From BOG-908 sp965198855 (lineage in GTDB: Bacteria > Pseudomonadota > Alphaproteobacteria > Acetobacterales > Acetobacteraceae), in NCBI GenBank assembly GCA_965198855.1, contig CBDAPZ010000001.1, positions 3,038,001-3,102,000 on the forward strand: a DNA stretch of 64,000 nucleotides, in the 5' to 3' direction. The notes beneath the pieces were generated by a model that searched no databases, was not told the origin of the DNA, and saw only the letters and a program-made list of their open reading frames with translations. Of the stretch, positions 55,761-63,648 are shown piece by piece (within the stretch, counting starts at the first letter, position 1; each line of letters opens with the position of its first letter). The translations under genes and the position numbers were made by a program.

Positions 55761-57137
55761 TTGGATAACAATAAGTTGAATGAGTTAACGTCTTTGGATC
55801 TGGACCATGTCAGTGCCTGCGCCGCCTTGCATGACATCGCGCCAATGACCCTGCTCGGCCGCGTCTCAGCGGTGAGTGCCCTCTCGGTGGAGGTATCGGG
55901 GCTGTCACATCACCTGGCCGTCGGCGACCGTGTCGTGCTGGAAGGCCGGCATGGTGGGGCAATGCTGGCGGAAATCGTGGGCGCGGGTGCGCGTGGGCTG
56001 CGCGCCGCACCCTTCGGCGTCACCCATGGGCTAGGCACCGGTGCAGTGGTGCGCGCGACACCCGGCCCCGGCCAGGGCCACCTTGCACCGTCCGATCTGT
56101 GGCTCGGCCGTGTCATCGATCCCCTAGGACAGCCCGCTGACGGATTGGGCCCCCTGCCGCGCGGCGATACGCCACGGCCGGTCCGTGCCCGGCCACCACC
56201 GGCGATCGGCCGCGCCAGGCTGGGGCCGCCGATCGATCTCGGCGTGCGCGTGCTGAACTGTTTCGCCACCTGCCGCACCGGCCAGCGGCTCGGCCTGTTC
56301 TCCGGCTCCGGCGTTGGCAAATCGACCCTGCTCTCCATGCTCGCCCGCCACACCCAATGCGACGTCGCCGTGCTGGCGCTGGTGGGTGAACGCGGCCGCG
56401 AGGTGCGCGAATTCCTTGAAGACGATCTAGGCCCGGAGGGCCTCGCGCGCTCCGTCGTGGTGGTCGCCACCTCCGACGCACCACCGCTGATGCGGCGGGA
56501 GGCGGCCTATGCCGCCATGACCATCGCCGAGCATTTCTGCGACGAAGGCAAATCCGTGCTGCTGCTGATGGATAGCGTCACCCGGTTCTGCCTGGCCTTG
56601 CGCGAGATCGGACTAGCCGCCGGCGAACCGCCCGCGACCCGCGGCTACCCGCCCAGCGTGTTCGCGGAACTGCCGATCCTGCTGGAGCGCGCCGGCCCCG
56701 GCACCGTGCAGGCCGACGGCACGGCAGGCCAGATCACCGCGCTGTTCACCGTGCTGGTGGAAGGCGGCGACCATGACGAGCCGGTTGCCGATGCGGTTCG
56801 AGGCATACTGGACGGGCACGTGGTGCTCGATCGACGCATCGGCGAAGGCGGCCGCTACCCTGCCGTCGACGTGCTGAAAACCCTCTCGCGCGCCGCCGCC
56901 GGCTGCCTTACGCCAGACCAGGCCAAGCTGCTGCGCGATGCCCGCGCGATGATCGCACTGCATAACGACATGGCGGACATGGTGCGCCTCGGCGCAGCCC
57001 GGCCGGGCGCCGACCCGGCGTTGGACCGTGCAATGCGCTGCGTGCCGCGCATGGAGGCCTTCCTCACTCAGAACCGTGAAGACCCGACCAGCTTGGCCGA
57101 GAGCTTCGCCGGGCTTGCCGCAACGTTGGGAGCCTGA
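55761..57137 (+). CDS. fliI: Flagellum-specific ATPase FliI
   Basis: 458 residues. FliI is the hexameric ATPase of the flagellar type III export apparatus, related to F1 beta. Walker A FSGSGVGKSTLLSMLA (~180), VALVGERGREVREF, and VLLLMDSVTRFCLALREIGLAAGEPPATRGYPPSVF-type signatures are present. The TTG at 55761 is the only near start of the reading frame; an in-frame TTG at 55773 is an alternative. It is divergent from ctrA across 144 bp, so CtrA control is plausible. It lies 3 bp before fliJ. Confidence 0.94.
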   Translation: MDNNKLNELTSLDLDHVSACAALHDIAPMTLLGRVSAVSALSVEVSGLSHHLAVGDRVVLEGRHGGAMLAEIVGAGARGLRAAPFGVTHGLGTGAVVRATPGPGQGHLAPSDLWLGRVIDPLGQPADGLGPLPRGDTPRPVRARPPPAIGRARLGPPIDLGVRVLNCFATCRTGQRLGLFSGSGVGKSTLLSMLARHTQCDVAVLALVGERGREVREFLEDDLGPEGLARSVVVVATSDAPPLMRREAAYAAMTIAEHFCDEGKSVLLLMDSVTRFCLALREIGLAAGEPPATRGYPPSVFAELPILLERAGPGTVQADGTAGQITALFTVLVEGGDHDEPVADAVRGILDGHVVLDRRIGEGGRYPAVDVLKTLSRAAAGCLTPDQAKLLRDARAMIALHNDMADMVRLGAARPGADPALDRAMRCVPRMEAFLTQNREDPTSLAESFAGLAATLGA

Positions 57138-57140
57138 GCC

Positions 57141-57551
57141 ATGTCAAAGGCGCTCGACACGCTGGGCCGGCTGCGCAAGCTCGAAGCCGAACAGGCCAAG
57201 CGCACCCTCGCCGGCGCGATCGCAGCCGAGATCGCTGCCGGCCGTGCGCTGACGCAGGCACAGGCCGTGGTCGCGCGCGAAGCCCGCGTGGTGAATGTCG
57301 CAGCGCCCGGCGCCTTCGCCGCCTGGCTGCCGGCAGCGAGCGCTGCGATCGCACGCTGCAAGAACGCCGAGACGCAAGCGGTCGCTGAGCGCGAGACTGC
57401 GCGCTCAGCCCTTGCCGGCTGCCGCTCTGCGCTCAAGGCGACGGAAGCGTTGCTTGAAGCGCGGGCTCGGCAGGTGATGATCGAGGAAGAAAGGCGGGCG
57501 ACAAAGGTTTTGGACGATATTGCTCGGCCGAAGAAAGACGTTCTTTTTTGA
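57141..57551 (+). CDS. fliJ: FliJ-like flagellar export protein
   Basis: 136 residues, starting 3 bp after fliI, the classic position. Long helices, rich in Ala, Glu and Arg, fit the FliJ coiled coil that escorts export chaperones and stimulates FliI. Sequence similarity is weak, so the name rests on position, size and helical character. The last residues (PKKDVLF and the stop) fall in a copy of the dispersed dyad repeat. Confidence 0.75.
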   Translation: MSKALDTLGRLRKLEAEQAKRTLAGAIAAEIAAGRALTQAQAVVAREARVVNVAAPGAFAAWLPAASAAIARCKNAETQAVAERETARSALAGCRSALKATEALLEARARQVMIEEERRATKVLDDIARPKKDVLF

Positions 57552-57575
57552 AAAAAGAGCCAAAAAACTTTTGCT
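57531..57575 (+). repeat. Dispersed dyad repeat, copy 9
   Basis: AAGAAAGACG, core TTCTTTTTTGAAAAAAGAGC, then CAAAAAACTTTTG. It begins inside the end of fliJ; the fliJ stop TGA lies in the loop of the dyad. Confidence 0.8.
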
Positions 57576-57648
57576 ATACTGGCGTGCGCTGCCGAAGAGA
57601 GCCATTACAGCGACATAGAGGGCCTTCCTTTCATCCCCCAGCTAGACC

Positions 57649-58803
57649 ATGTCATCGGGCGTGCTCGCCCTCTACATTCACTGGCCCTTTTGTCTGCAGA
57701 AATGCCCGTATTGCGACTTCAACAGCCATGTACGCGATGTGCTGCCACAGGCGCGCTTTGCCGCGGCGCTGCGGCGTGAGCTTGGTTGGGAAGCGGCACG
57801 GCTCGGCCGTCGCGCGCTCGGCTCGATCTTCTTCGGCGGCGGCACGCCGAGCCTGATGGCGCCGGAGACGGTGGCCGCCCTGATCGAGGATGCACGCCGC
57901 CTGTTCGACACCGGGCCGGACCTCGAGGTCACGCTGGAAGCCAATCCCACCAGCGTCGAGGCCGGCAAGCTGACGGCATTCCGCGATGCCGGCGTAAACC
58001 GCCTGTCGCTCGGCGTGCAGGCGCTCGACGATGAGTCCTTGGCGGCGCTTGGACGCGGCCATAGCGCACGGGAAGCAGTAGCGGCGCTCGAGCTCGGCCG
58101 GCGTATTTTCCCGCGGCTCTCCTTCGATCTGATCTACGCGCGGCCGGGTCAGTCCATGGCCGCGTGGCAATCGGAACTTGCCCAGGCGCTGGATCTCGCG
58201 GCCGACCATCTGTCGCTCTACCAGCTGACGATCGAGCCCGGTACGGCGTTCGAGGCGCGCCATCGCCGCGGCGAGATCGTTCTGCCGGACGAAGACCTGG
58301 CGGCCGCCTTGTATGACGCGACGAAGGAGGCGGCGCTGTCGCATGGCCTGCATCAGTATGAAGTGTCGAACTATGCGCGGCCCGGCGCCGAGAGCCGGCA
58401 CAACCTCGCCTATTGGCGCTACCGCGACTATGCGGGGATCGGCCCCGGCGCCCATGGAAGGCTTTCGTTTGACACCCGTCTGGTTGCCACGCGGCGTCAC
58501 CGTGCGCCGGAGATCTGGGCCGAACGTGTAGAGCGGGATGGCCACGGCAGCACCGAGGAGGAAGACATCACGCCACGCAATCGCGCCCGCGAAGCACTTC
58601 TGATGGGCTTGCGTCTCGCCGAAGGCATAAAGACGGACGCCTTTCGGAGCCGTACCGGCCTGACGCTTGAGGAGGCAGTCGACGAGTCGATTCTCACGGC
58701 CTGCATGGAAGCGTCATACTTGGCGTTGGCGAATGGCGTGTTGTGCGCCACCGAGGAAGGCCGCCGTCGCCTGGACGCCATTTTACCGCGTCTCGTCCTC
58801 TAA
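57649..58803 (+). CDS. hemW: Radical SAM heme chaperone HemW
   Basis: 384 residues. HemW binds heme and a 4Fe-4S cluster and helps heme insertion; it is often misannotated as oxygen-independent coproporphyrinogen III oxidase. The radical SAM motif CLQKCPYCDF near residue 17 has the HemW pattern, lacking the fourth Cys of true HemN. FGGGTPSLM, RLSLGVQALDDE and HNLAYWRYRDYAGIGPGAHG are typical. A dyad repeat follows the stop. Confidence 0.94.
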   Translation: MSSGVLALYIHWPFCLQKCPYCDFNSHVRDVLPQARFAAALRRELGWEAARLGRRALGSIFFGGGTPSLMAPETVAALIEDARRLFDTGPDLEVTLEANPTSVEAGKLTAFRDAGVNRLSLGVQALDDESLAALGRGHSAREAVAALELGRRIFPRLSFDLIYARPGQSMAAWQSELAQALDLAADHLSLYQLTIEPGTAFEARHRRGEIVLPDEDLAAALYDATKEAALSHGLHQYEVSNYARPGAESRHNLAYWRYRDYAGIGPGAHGRLSFDTRLVATRRHRAPEIWAERVERDGHGSTEEEDITPRNRAREALLMGLRLAEGIKTDAFRSRTGLTLEEAVDESILTACMEASYLALANGVLCATEEGRRRLDAILPRLVL

Positions 58804-58805
58804 GG

Positions 58806-58850
58806 CACAAAAGTTTTTTGCTTCTTTTTTTCAAAAAAGAAGTGCTGTTC
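58806..58850 (+). repeat. Dispersed dyad repeat, copy 10
   Basis: CACAAAAGTTTTTTGC, then the core TTCTTTTTTTCAAAAAAGAA, then GTGCTGTTC. It fills the whole gap between hemW and the transporter, leaving only nine bases before the ATG, so the transporter has no ordinary ribosome site. Confidence 0.85.
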
Positions 58851-58858
58851 TTCTTCTC

Positions 58859-60100
58859 ATGAATCGCCTGCTAGCCTTGATGGTCTGTTTCGGTTTCCTG
58901 AGCGGCCTACCACTCCCCCTCACTATATTCACCCTTCAGCAATGGTTTAGCACTTACGGCATTTCTCTCCATGCCATTGCTTTCACCGCCTGGATCGGCC
59001 TGCCCTACACGCTGAAATTCATGTGGTCGGCGATGTTCGACCGGCCGCCGCCCGGCCGGTTCGGCCGCCGCCGCGGCTGGCTGCTGATCGTGCAGCCATG
59101 GCTGGCGGCGAGTTGTGTGGGGCTTGCGCTCACCGATCCCGGGCACCGGATCGGGCTGACCTTGGCTGCGGCGTTGTCGCTGGCGTTCTTTTCCGCGAGC
59201 CAGGATATTCTGATCGATGCCTGGCGCATCGAGATTTTCGAGGAGCACCAGCAGGGTGCCGCGCTCGCCACCTATATCTGGGGGTATCGCGGTGCGATGC
59301 TCACCTCCGGCGCGGGCGCGATCGGGCTTGCCTCGGTGTTTGGGTGGCGTGTGGCGTTGCTGTGCATGGCGGCACTGTTGGCCTGCGGCGTGATTGTCAC
59401 GCTCGCGGCGCCGGAGCCGCGCGTAGCGGCCAGGATTGCGCGTCCACCGGGATGGCGCGCTGGCGTAGAGGCAGCATTCCTGGAGCCGTTGCGTGAGTTC
59501 CTCGCGCGTCCCGCCGCACTGCAGGTTCTGGCCTTCGTGCTGATCTTCAGGATCGGCAAGGTGTTTGCCGATACGACTGCGGCCGGCCTCTACCGGTATC
59601 GGCTGGGCTTTTCCTCGGCTGCGGTCGCGCGTGCCAATGCGTTCGAGATCGTGGGCACCTTGGCTGGTGCTGCTTTCGGCGGCGTGCTGGTGGTGCGATT
59701 CGGTGCCGTGCGCGCGCTGCTGGGCGCTGGCGTGCTGCTCTCCTGTGCGTTGGGCCTGTATCTGGTGCTGCTCGCCAGCGGCGGAAACGAAGCCATGCTG
59801 ATCACGAAGGTGGTTCTGGAGTATTTCGCTCAAGGCACCGCGGATGCGTGCTTCCTGGCCTATCTCTCCACCCTTTGCTCCACCAGCTACACGGCGACCC
59901 AGTATGCCATGCTGTCGTCTCTGGCCGCGGTGGCGCTGCACGTGTTCAGCGGCTTTTCCGGCTATGTGGCCGAAGCGCTCGGCTATCGCCTGTTCTATGC
60001 CTGCACGATGCTGGCCGGGCTGCCGGCCCTGCTCATCCTCTGGCGCCTGCACCGCCGCGGCACCACGGCCTTGCCACAGATCGCTCCCGCCGCACTTTAA
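58859..60100 (+). CDS. MFS transporter, AmpG-like
   Basis: 413 residues, about twelve hydrophobic helices. The start MNRLLALMVCFGFLSGLPLPLT and the loop KFMWSAMFDRPPPGRFGRRRGWLL match AmpG, which imports GlcNAc-anhydromuropeptides for murein recycling, as does SASQDILIDAWRIEIF (the AmpG QDIxxDxxR pattern). The transported substrate is inferred from this. The ATG lies nine bases from a dyad repeat, so translation may depend on coupling with hemW or on other sequence. The convergent or downstream gene is a small lipoprotein. Confidence 0.88.
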   Translation: MNRLLALMVCFGFLSGLPLPLTIFTLQQWFSTYGISLHAIAFTAWIGLPYTLKFMWSAMFDRPPPGRFGRRRGWLLIVQPWLAASCVGLALTDPGHRIGLTLAAALSLAFFSASQDILIDAWRIEIFEEHQQGAALATYIWGYRGAMLTSGAGAIGLASVFGWRVALLCMAALLACGVIVTLAAPEPRVAARIARPPGWRAGVEAAFLEPLREFLARPAALQVLAFVLIFRIGKVFADTTAAGLYRYRLGFSSAAVARANAFEIVGTLAGAAFGGVLVVRFGAVRALLGAGVLLSCALGLYLVLLASGGNEAMLITKVVLEYFAQGTADACFLAYLSTLCSTSYTATQYAMLSSLAAVALHVFSGFSGYVAEALGYRLFYACTMLAGLPALLILWRLHRRGTTALPQIAPAAL

Positions 60101-60136
60101 CACAGAACAAAAACCAAACCCTGGGAGGTATTCACC

Positions 60137-60502
60137 ATGCCCGTCGGCTCGTTCGCGCGCCTCGCCCTCGTGTCAATTCTCGCCTTGGCTGCCTGCGAGC
60201 CGATGGCTCCTGGCCGCACCGCCGGCAAGTCGGTTTGCCTGGCCGCCTACAACATCGACCACACCGACATCCCCGACGACAACACCATCCTCTTCACCAT
60301 GCGCGACCACACCGTGTGGAAGAACACGCTGCCATATACCTGCACCGGCCTGAAGCTGGACACCCGCGGGTACACCTACGAGCCGACCAACCCCGGATCG
60401 GACACGATCTGCTCGAACCTGGTGACCATCCACCTCAACACCTACCACAATGTCTGCGAGCTCGGCGACTTCACCAGGGTGGCCGGCCCCAACCGTCCCT
60501 GA
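60137..60502 (+). CDS. Small lipoprotein, DUF6491-like
   Basis: 121 residues. The lipobox ALAAC lies near residue 20, so the mature protein is a short envelope lipoprotein of ~100 residues. Spaced cysteines (SVCLAAYN, YTCTGL, TICSNL, NVCELG) could form two disulphides; the order matches the DUF6491 family as I remember it. GGGAGG lies eight bases before the ATG, a strong ribosome site. Function unknown. Confidence 0.7.
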   Translation: MPVGSFARLALVSILALAACEPMAPGRTAGKSVCLAAYNIDHTDIPDDNTILFTMRDHTVWKNTLPYTCTGLKLDTRGYTYEPTNPGSDTICSNLVTIHLNTYHNVCELGDFTRVAGPNRP

Positions 60503-60866
60503 CAAAAGCGCTCTCGAACGAACGCGAAAGTTGCGTAACCCCACAGAGAATACGCGTTCTCGTGCGAGATATTGCGGTCGTCGCCCAAGTCGTTCTGTAG
60601 CTTATTCGCCACAGTGCGGCATCTGCGCACCAAGAGACAAAGCATAAGGAAATCATTACGATTTAACACTCAAGAATAGACACAAAAATACTGTCGAAAA
60701 ACACGATGTTGCGGCGGTGTTTGCCGGAATGAATTGCAGTTCCTTCTCGGCGAGAACACTTTTCTGCTTGCCATCCTCCAAAACCTCCGTCTCAATGCTC
60801 CTAGTCATCACGGCCCTGCGACCGGACCATCAGCGTCTCGCAGGGATTTGGAACATTGGAGACTTC
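60503..60866. other. Intergenic region, nothing supported
   Basis: About 364 bp with mixed composition between the lipoprotein and rlpA. It should contain the rlpA promoter, but I see no clear -35/-10 pair, terminator or RNA gene. The upstream open frame of rlpA has no supported start here. Confidence 0.5.
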
Positions 60867-61385
60867 ATGCGGGCATCCGCCACGCGTCTGCCTTGCACCC
60901 TGATCCTCGCTGCCGGCATGCTGTGCACCGGCGTCGCGATGGCAGATACGGGCGGAGCGGCGGCAGCGCCCAAAACCTCAGATGTCATCGAATCCGGCGA
61001 AGCCAGCTGGTACGGTCCACGCCATGAAGGCCACCGCACCTCCAGCGGCGAGATGTTCGATAGCAATAAACTTACGGCTGCCCATGCCAGCCTGCCGCTC
61101 GGCAGCTACGTGCGTGTCACTGTGCAATCCACCGGCGCCTCGCTCGTGGTCAAGGTGAACGATCGTGAGCCGCCACACGGCGTGCGCTGCATCGATCTTT
61201 CACACGCCGCTGCCGCCCGCCTCGGCATCCTCAGCCGCGGCATCGCCGACGTCACGATCGAAACCGCCACCCGCGACGATGCGGTAGAACTCGCCGAAGC
61301 GCCGGACGATGTGGCGCCACGCCACGTCTACGCACCCGTCAGTCGGCGACGTGGTCTGCTACATAGGCACCACGCGCGCCGATAG
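60867..61385 (+). CDS. rlpA: RlpA-like septal ring lytic transglycosylase
   Basis: 172 residues from the ATG at 60867, preceded by GGAG. The signal peptide MRASATRLPC...TGVAMA is followed by the double-psi beta-barrel: GEASWYGPRHEGHRTSSGEM with the catalytic-type Asp/Glu region, TAAHASLPLGSYVRV, and VKVNDREPP with ID(L)SHAAAARLGI. RlpA cuts denuded peptidoglycan strands at the septum. No SPOR domain is present. The last ~15 residues overlap the 3' end of the convergent brkB gene. Confidence 0.9.
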   Translation: MRASATRLPCTLILAAGMLCTGVAMADTGGAAAAPKTSDVIESGEASWYGPRHEGHRTSSGEMFDSNKLTAAHASLPLGSYVRVTVQSTGASLVVKVNDREPPHGVRCIDLSHAAAARLGILSRGIADVTIETATRDDAVELAEAPDDVAPRHVYAPVSRRRGLLHRHHARR

Positions 61386-62364
61386 GCCGCTCCGGACCTT
61401 TGGTTGTGTCCTGCATGGTCTGCAGCTCCAGCTCGGCATTCAGCTCCGCCCCCACCAGGACGGCGAACGCGCTGACATAGAACCACATCATCACACCTAC
61501 CACAGCTCCCAGCGGCCCGTAGGTGGAGTCGTAGCTCGCCAGATGCTGCACATAATAGGAGAATAGCCCGGAGGCGACGAGCCACAGCAGCGTCGCCACA
61601 GCCGACCCGGGCGTCACCCAGTGCCAGCTTGCCGAGCGCCGTGACGGCCCGAAGCGATACAGCAGCGACAGCGCCATCAGCACGAAGAACATCAGCGCAG
61701 ACAGGCTGCTGACATGCGCGATCAACGCCCCATAGGCGGAAATACCGGGAATGAAGTTCACCACCACCGGCACCGCCACCAGCGCACCAAGCCCGATCAC
61801 CGCCGCCAGGATCGCCCCTAACGTCATGCCCACCGCCGTCGCCTGGAAGGCAATGAAACTCCGCTGTTCCCGCTCCTCATAAGCCAGGTTCAACGCACCC
61901 AGAATGGACTTCGTGCCCGTCGACGCAGACCACAAGGCAATGAACAGGCTCAGCGCCAGGCTGAAGGTCAACGTCCCGGCCGGCTTGCTCACCAACACCT
62001 GCACACGGTCGGCGATCAGCTGATACGCGCTCGCCGGCAACACATCTCGCAAGACGGCCAGTTGCTTGCCCACCGTGGATGGGTCGAACACCAGGCCATA
62101 GATGGACACCAGCATCGAAATCGCAGGGAACAAGGCCAGGGTGGCATAGAAGGCACAACCGGCGGCACCGAGCGAAACACGATCGGTGATCACTTCCTTG
62201 CCGGTGCGGATGATCACGCGCTTCCAGCCGGCCCAGGGAATGCTCAAAGGTGAGTCGGCGTGACGGCCCAGACGCTCGGAGGCTTCGCCACGCAAAGCCG
62301 CCGATTTTGCATCGATCATGTCACCGCGTCGCTTGACCACCGCGGGCTGGGCAACCGGTTCCAT
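61339..62364 (-). CDS. YihY/BrkB family membrane protein
   Basis: 341 residues, six hydrophobic helices. The start of the domain shows AGCAFYATLALFPAISMLVSIYGLV, the middle LWSASTGTKSILGALNLAYE, and the end GAVVGVMMWFYVSAFAVLVGAELNAELE, all typical of this family of integral membrane proteins. The family was once called RNase BN by mistake; its function is not established. GGAG five bases upstream supports ATG 62364; the longer frame to 62436 is in a dyad repeat and is not supported. The 3' end overlaps rlpA by 47 bp tail to tail. Confidence 0.9.
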   Translation of the reverse strand: MEPVAQPAVVKRRGDMIDAKSAALRGEASERLGRHADSPLSIPWAGWKRVIIRTGKEVITDRVSLGAAGCAFYATLALFPAISMLVSIYGLVFDPSTVGKQLAVLRDVLPASAYQLIADRVQVLVSKPAGTLTFSLALSLFIALWSASTGTKSILGALNLAYEEREQRSFIAFQATAVGMTLGAILAAVIGLGALVAVPVVVNFIPGISAYGALIAHVSSLSALMFFVLMALSLLYRFGPSRRSASWHWVTPGSAVATLLWLVASGLFSYYVQHLASYDSTYGPLGAVVGVMMWFYVSAFAVLVGAELNAELELQTMQDTTKGPERPIGARGAYVADHVAD

Positions 62365-62402
62365 GTCGTCTCCGCAATACTTGGAAACTCGAACGTGGAA
62401 GC

Positions 62403-62448
62403 GAGAAAGCGGTTCTTTTTTGAAAAAAAGAACCAAAAAACTTTTACT
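62403..62448 (-). repeat. Dispersed dyad repeat, copy 11
   Basis: On the plus strand GAGAAAGCGG, core TTCTTTTTTTGAAAAAAAGAA-like, then CCAAAAAACTTTTAC; it ends at the stop of the DUF429-like gene and lies upstream of brkB. Confidence 0.85.
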
Positions 62449-63379
62449 TTATGGTTGGCATGGCGGTTTGGCCGAGCACCCAACCTTCCCACTGGCGGAT
62501 CAATGGGTCCAACGGTACGAAATCCTGTCGCAGCCCTAAAACCACACTCAGGACGCAAAGCGCACCCAAACAACTGTCGAAGCGGTCTTCTGCCGCCGCA
62601 TCCGCGCCGAACCCAGTCTCTATCATAAAGTCTGCCGCGGCCTCACCAACCACACCCAATCGAGACATCGCCAACCGCAGCCCGGGTGCATACGCAGCAC
62701 GATCGGAAACCCGCCGTTTGCTGCCAACTGGCACCAGCCCAAGCTGCCGCAACGCTTCCGCAGGATAGGTCTCGGCGACCACCACTTCACCCCGCGCCAG
62801 CAGCGACCGAAAACCACCTTCGAACGGCCACAACCGCGGCGGCCGCACGCCCCGCAACGCCGGGCCCAAAAGATCCCGCCACGCCGCAATCGCCGCCTTG
62901 CCCGACTGGTTGGCCCCCAGCGTCCAGAACAGCGGCGCCCCCGCCGGCCGCTCCAGCGTGGCCCGGTCGCACACACGGCTCAACGACGCTACATCCGCCA
63001 GCCCAAGTGCGAGGGCATGCGATAGCCGAGTCATTCCTCGCACCCCCCGCGCCGGATAGAACGGCCGCTCGGGCAAGATCTCATCCACGGTGGACGCCGC
63101 CTGCCAGAACGGCCCCATCTGCGGCAAACCGCGCAGGAAGCTCGGGAAATCGGCACCAACCGCATGAAGCTGTGCATACGCCCGCGGCAATCCGATCGGG
63201 CAGTCAATGCCAAGTGCCACCGCCTCGCCGCCGGCGAGATGACGCAAACGCTGCAGCAGGGTCTCAGGCGGCCCGACAGGTTGCGGCGCAGAGATACGCC
63301 AGCGATCCCCCTCGCCGGCGATCACCGTCATCCATCGTTTTGCCGCGTGGAAACTCCAGTCGGCGTGGACGGCGATCAG
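62444..63379 (-). CDS. DUF429-like protein
   Basis: 311 residues if started at CTG 63379, which overlaps the stop of the preceding gene as CTGA. The pattern fits DUF429, a family with an RNase H-like fold: an N-terminal acidic strand LIAVHADWSF, GIDCPIGLP, and VVVAETYPAEALRQLG, with AAEDRFDSCLGALCVLSVVLG near the end. Family function is unknown. No ATG exists near the first conserved strand, so a CTG start coupled to the upstream gene is the simplest view; a longer frame lacks support. Next in-frame ATG (63331) would lose the first acidic residue. Confidence 0.6.
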   Translation of the reverse strand: MIAVHADWSFHAAKRWMTVIAGEGDRWRISAPQPVGPPETLLQRLRHLAGGEAVALGIDCPIGLPRAYAQLHAVGADFPSFLRGLPQMGPFWQAASTVDEILPERPFYPARGVRGMTRLSHALALGLADVASLSRVCDRATLERPAGAPLFWTLGANQSGKAAIAAWRDLLGPALRGVRPPRLWPFEGGFRSLLARGEVVVAETYPAEALRQLGLVPVGSKRRVSDRAAYAPGLRLAMSRLGVVGEAAADFMIETGFGADAAAEDRFDSCLGALCVLSVVLGLRQDFVPLDPLIRQWEGWVLGQTAMPTIK

Positions 63380-63597
63380 AGCGGCTTGTGCGCGCGATCG
63401 ATCAGGCGGCTTAAAAAGCCGGGCGGCTTTGCCTGCTTGGCCTCGACGGCCTTGCTGCGCGCCACTGCTTTCACCGCAAGGCTCGCCTCGCGGTCTTTCG
63501 CCGCCAGCCATTTATCCAGCGACATGCCGGCCTTTGCGGCCCGCTTGGCTTCATACGCACGCTGGCCTTCGGTCAGCGCCTTGGAGGGTTTGGACAT
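63376..63597 (-). CDS. Small conserved-looking basic protein
   Basis: 73 residues, rich in Lys and Ala: MSKPSKALTEGQRAYEAKRA, then KAGMSLDKWLAAKDRE. Charged and probably helical and soluble, without a signal peptide. Proteins with this TEGQRAYEAKRA/MSLDKWLAAK pattern recur in alphaproteobacteria, but I know no function. It overlaps the DUF429-like gene. Confidence 0.65.
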   Translation of the reverse strand: MSKPSKALTEGQRAYEAKRAAKAGMSLDKWLAAKDREASLAVKAVARSKAVEAKQAKPPGFLSRLIDRAHKPL

Positions 63598-63648
63598 GGC
63601 CAGCGTTCTAGAGCGGCCGAAGCCCGAGCGGAATAGCCAAAATGATCC

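Noticed and set aside
58907..60103. 398-residue minus-strand open frame
   Set aside because: Gln/Arg/His-rich shadow of the AmpG-like transporter gene, which has clear membrane helices and family motifs.
32081..62448. Dyad repeats as insertion sequence ends or CRISPR repeats
   Set aside because: No transposase lies between any pair, spacing is irregular (kilobases), and no target duplications are evident by eye.
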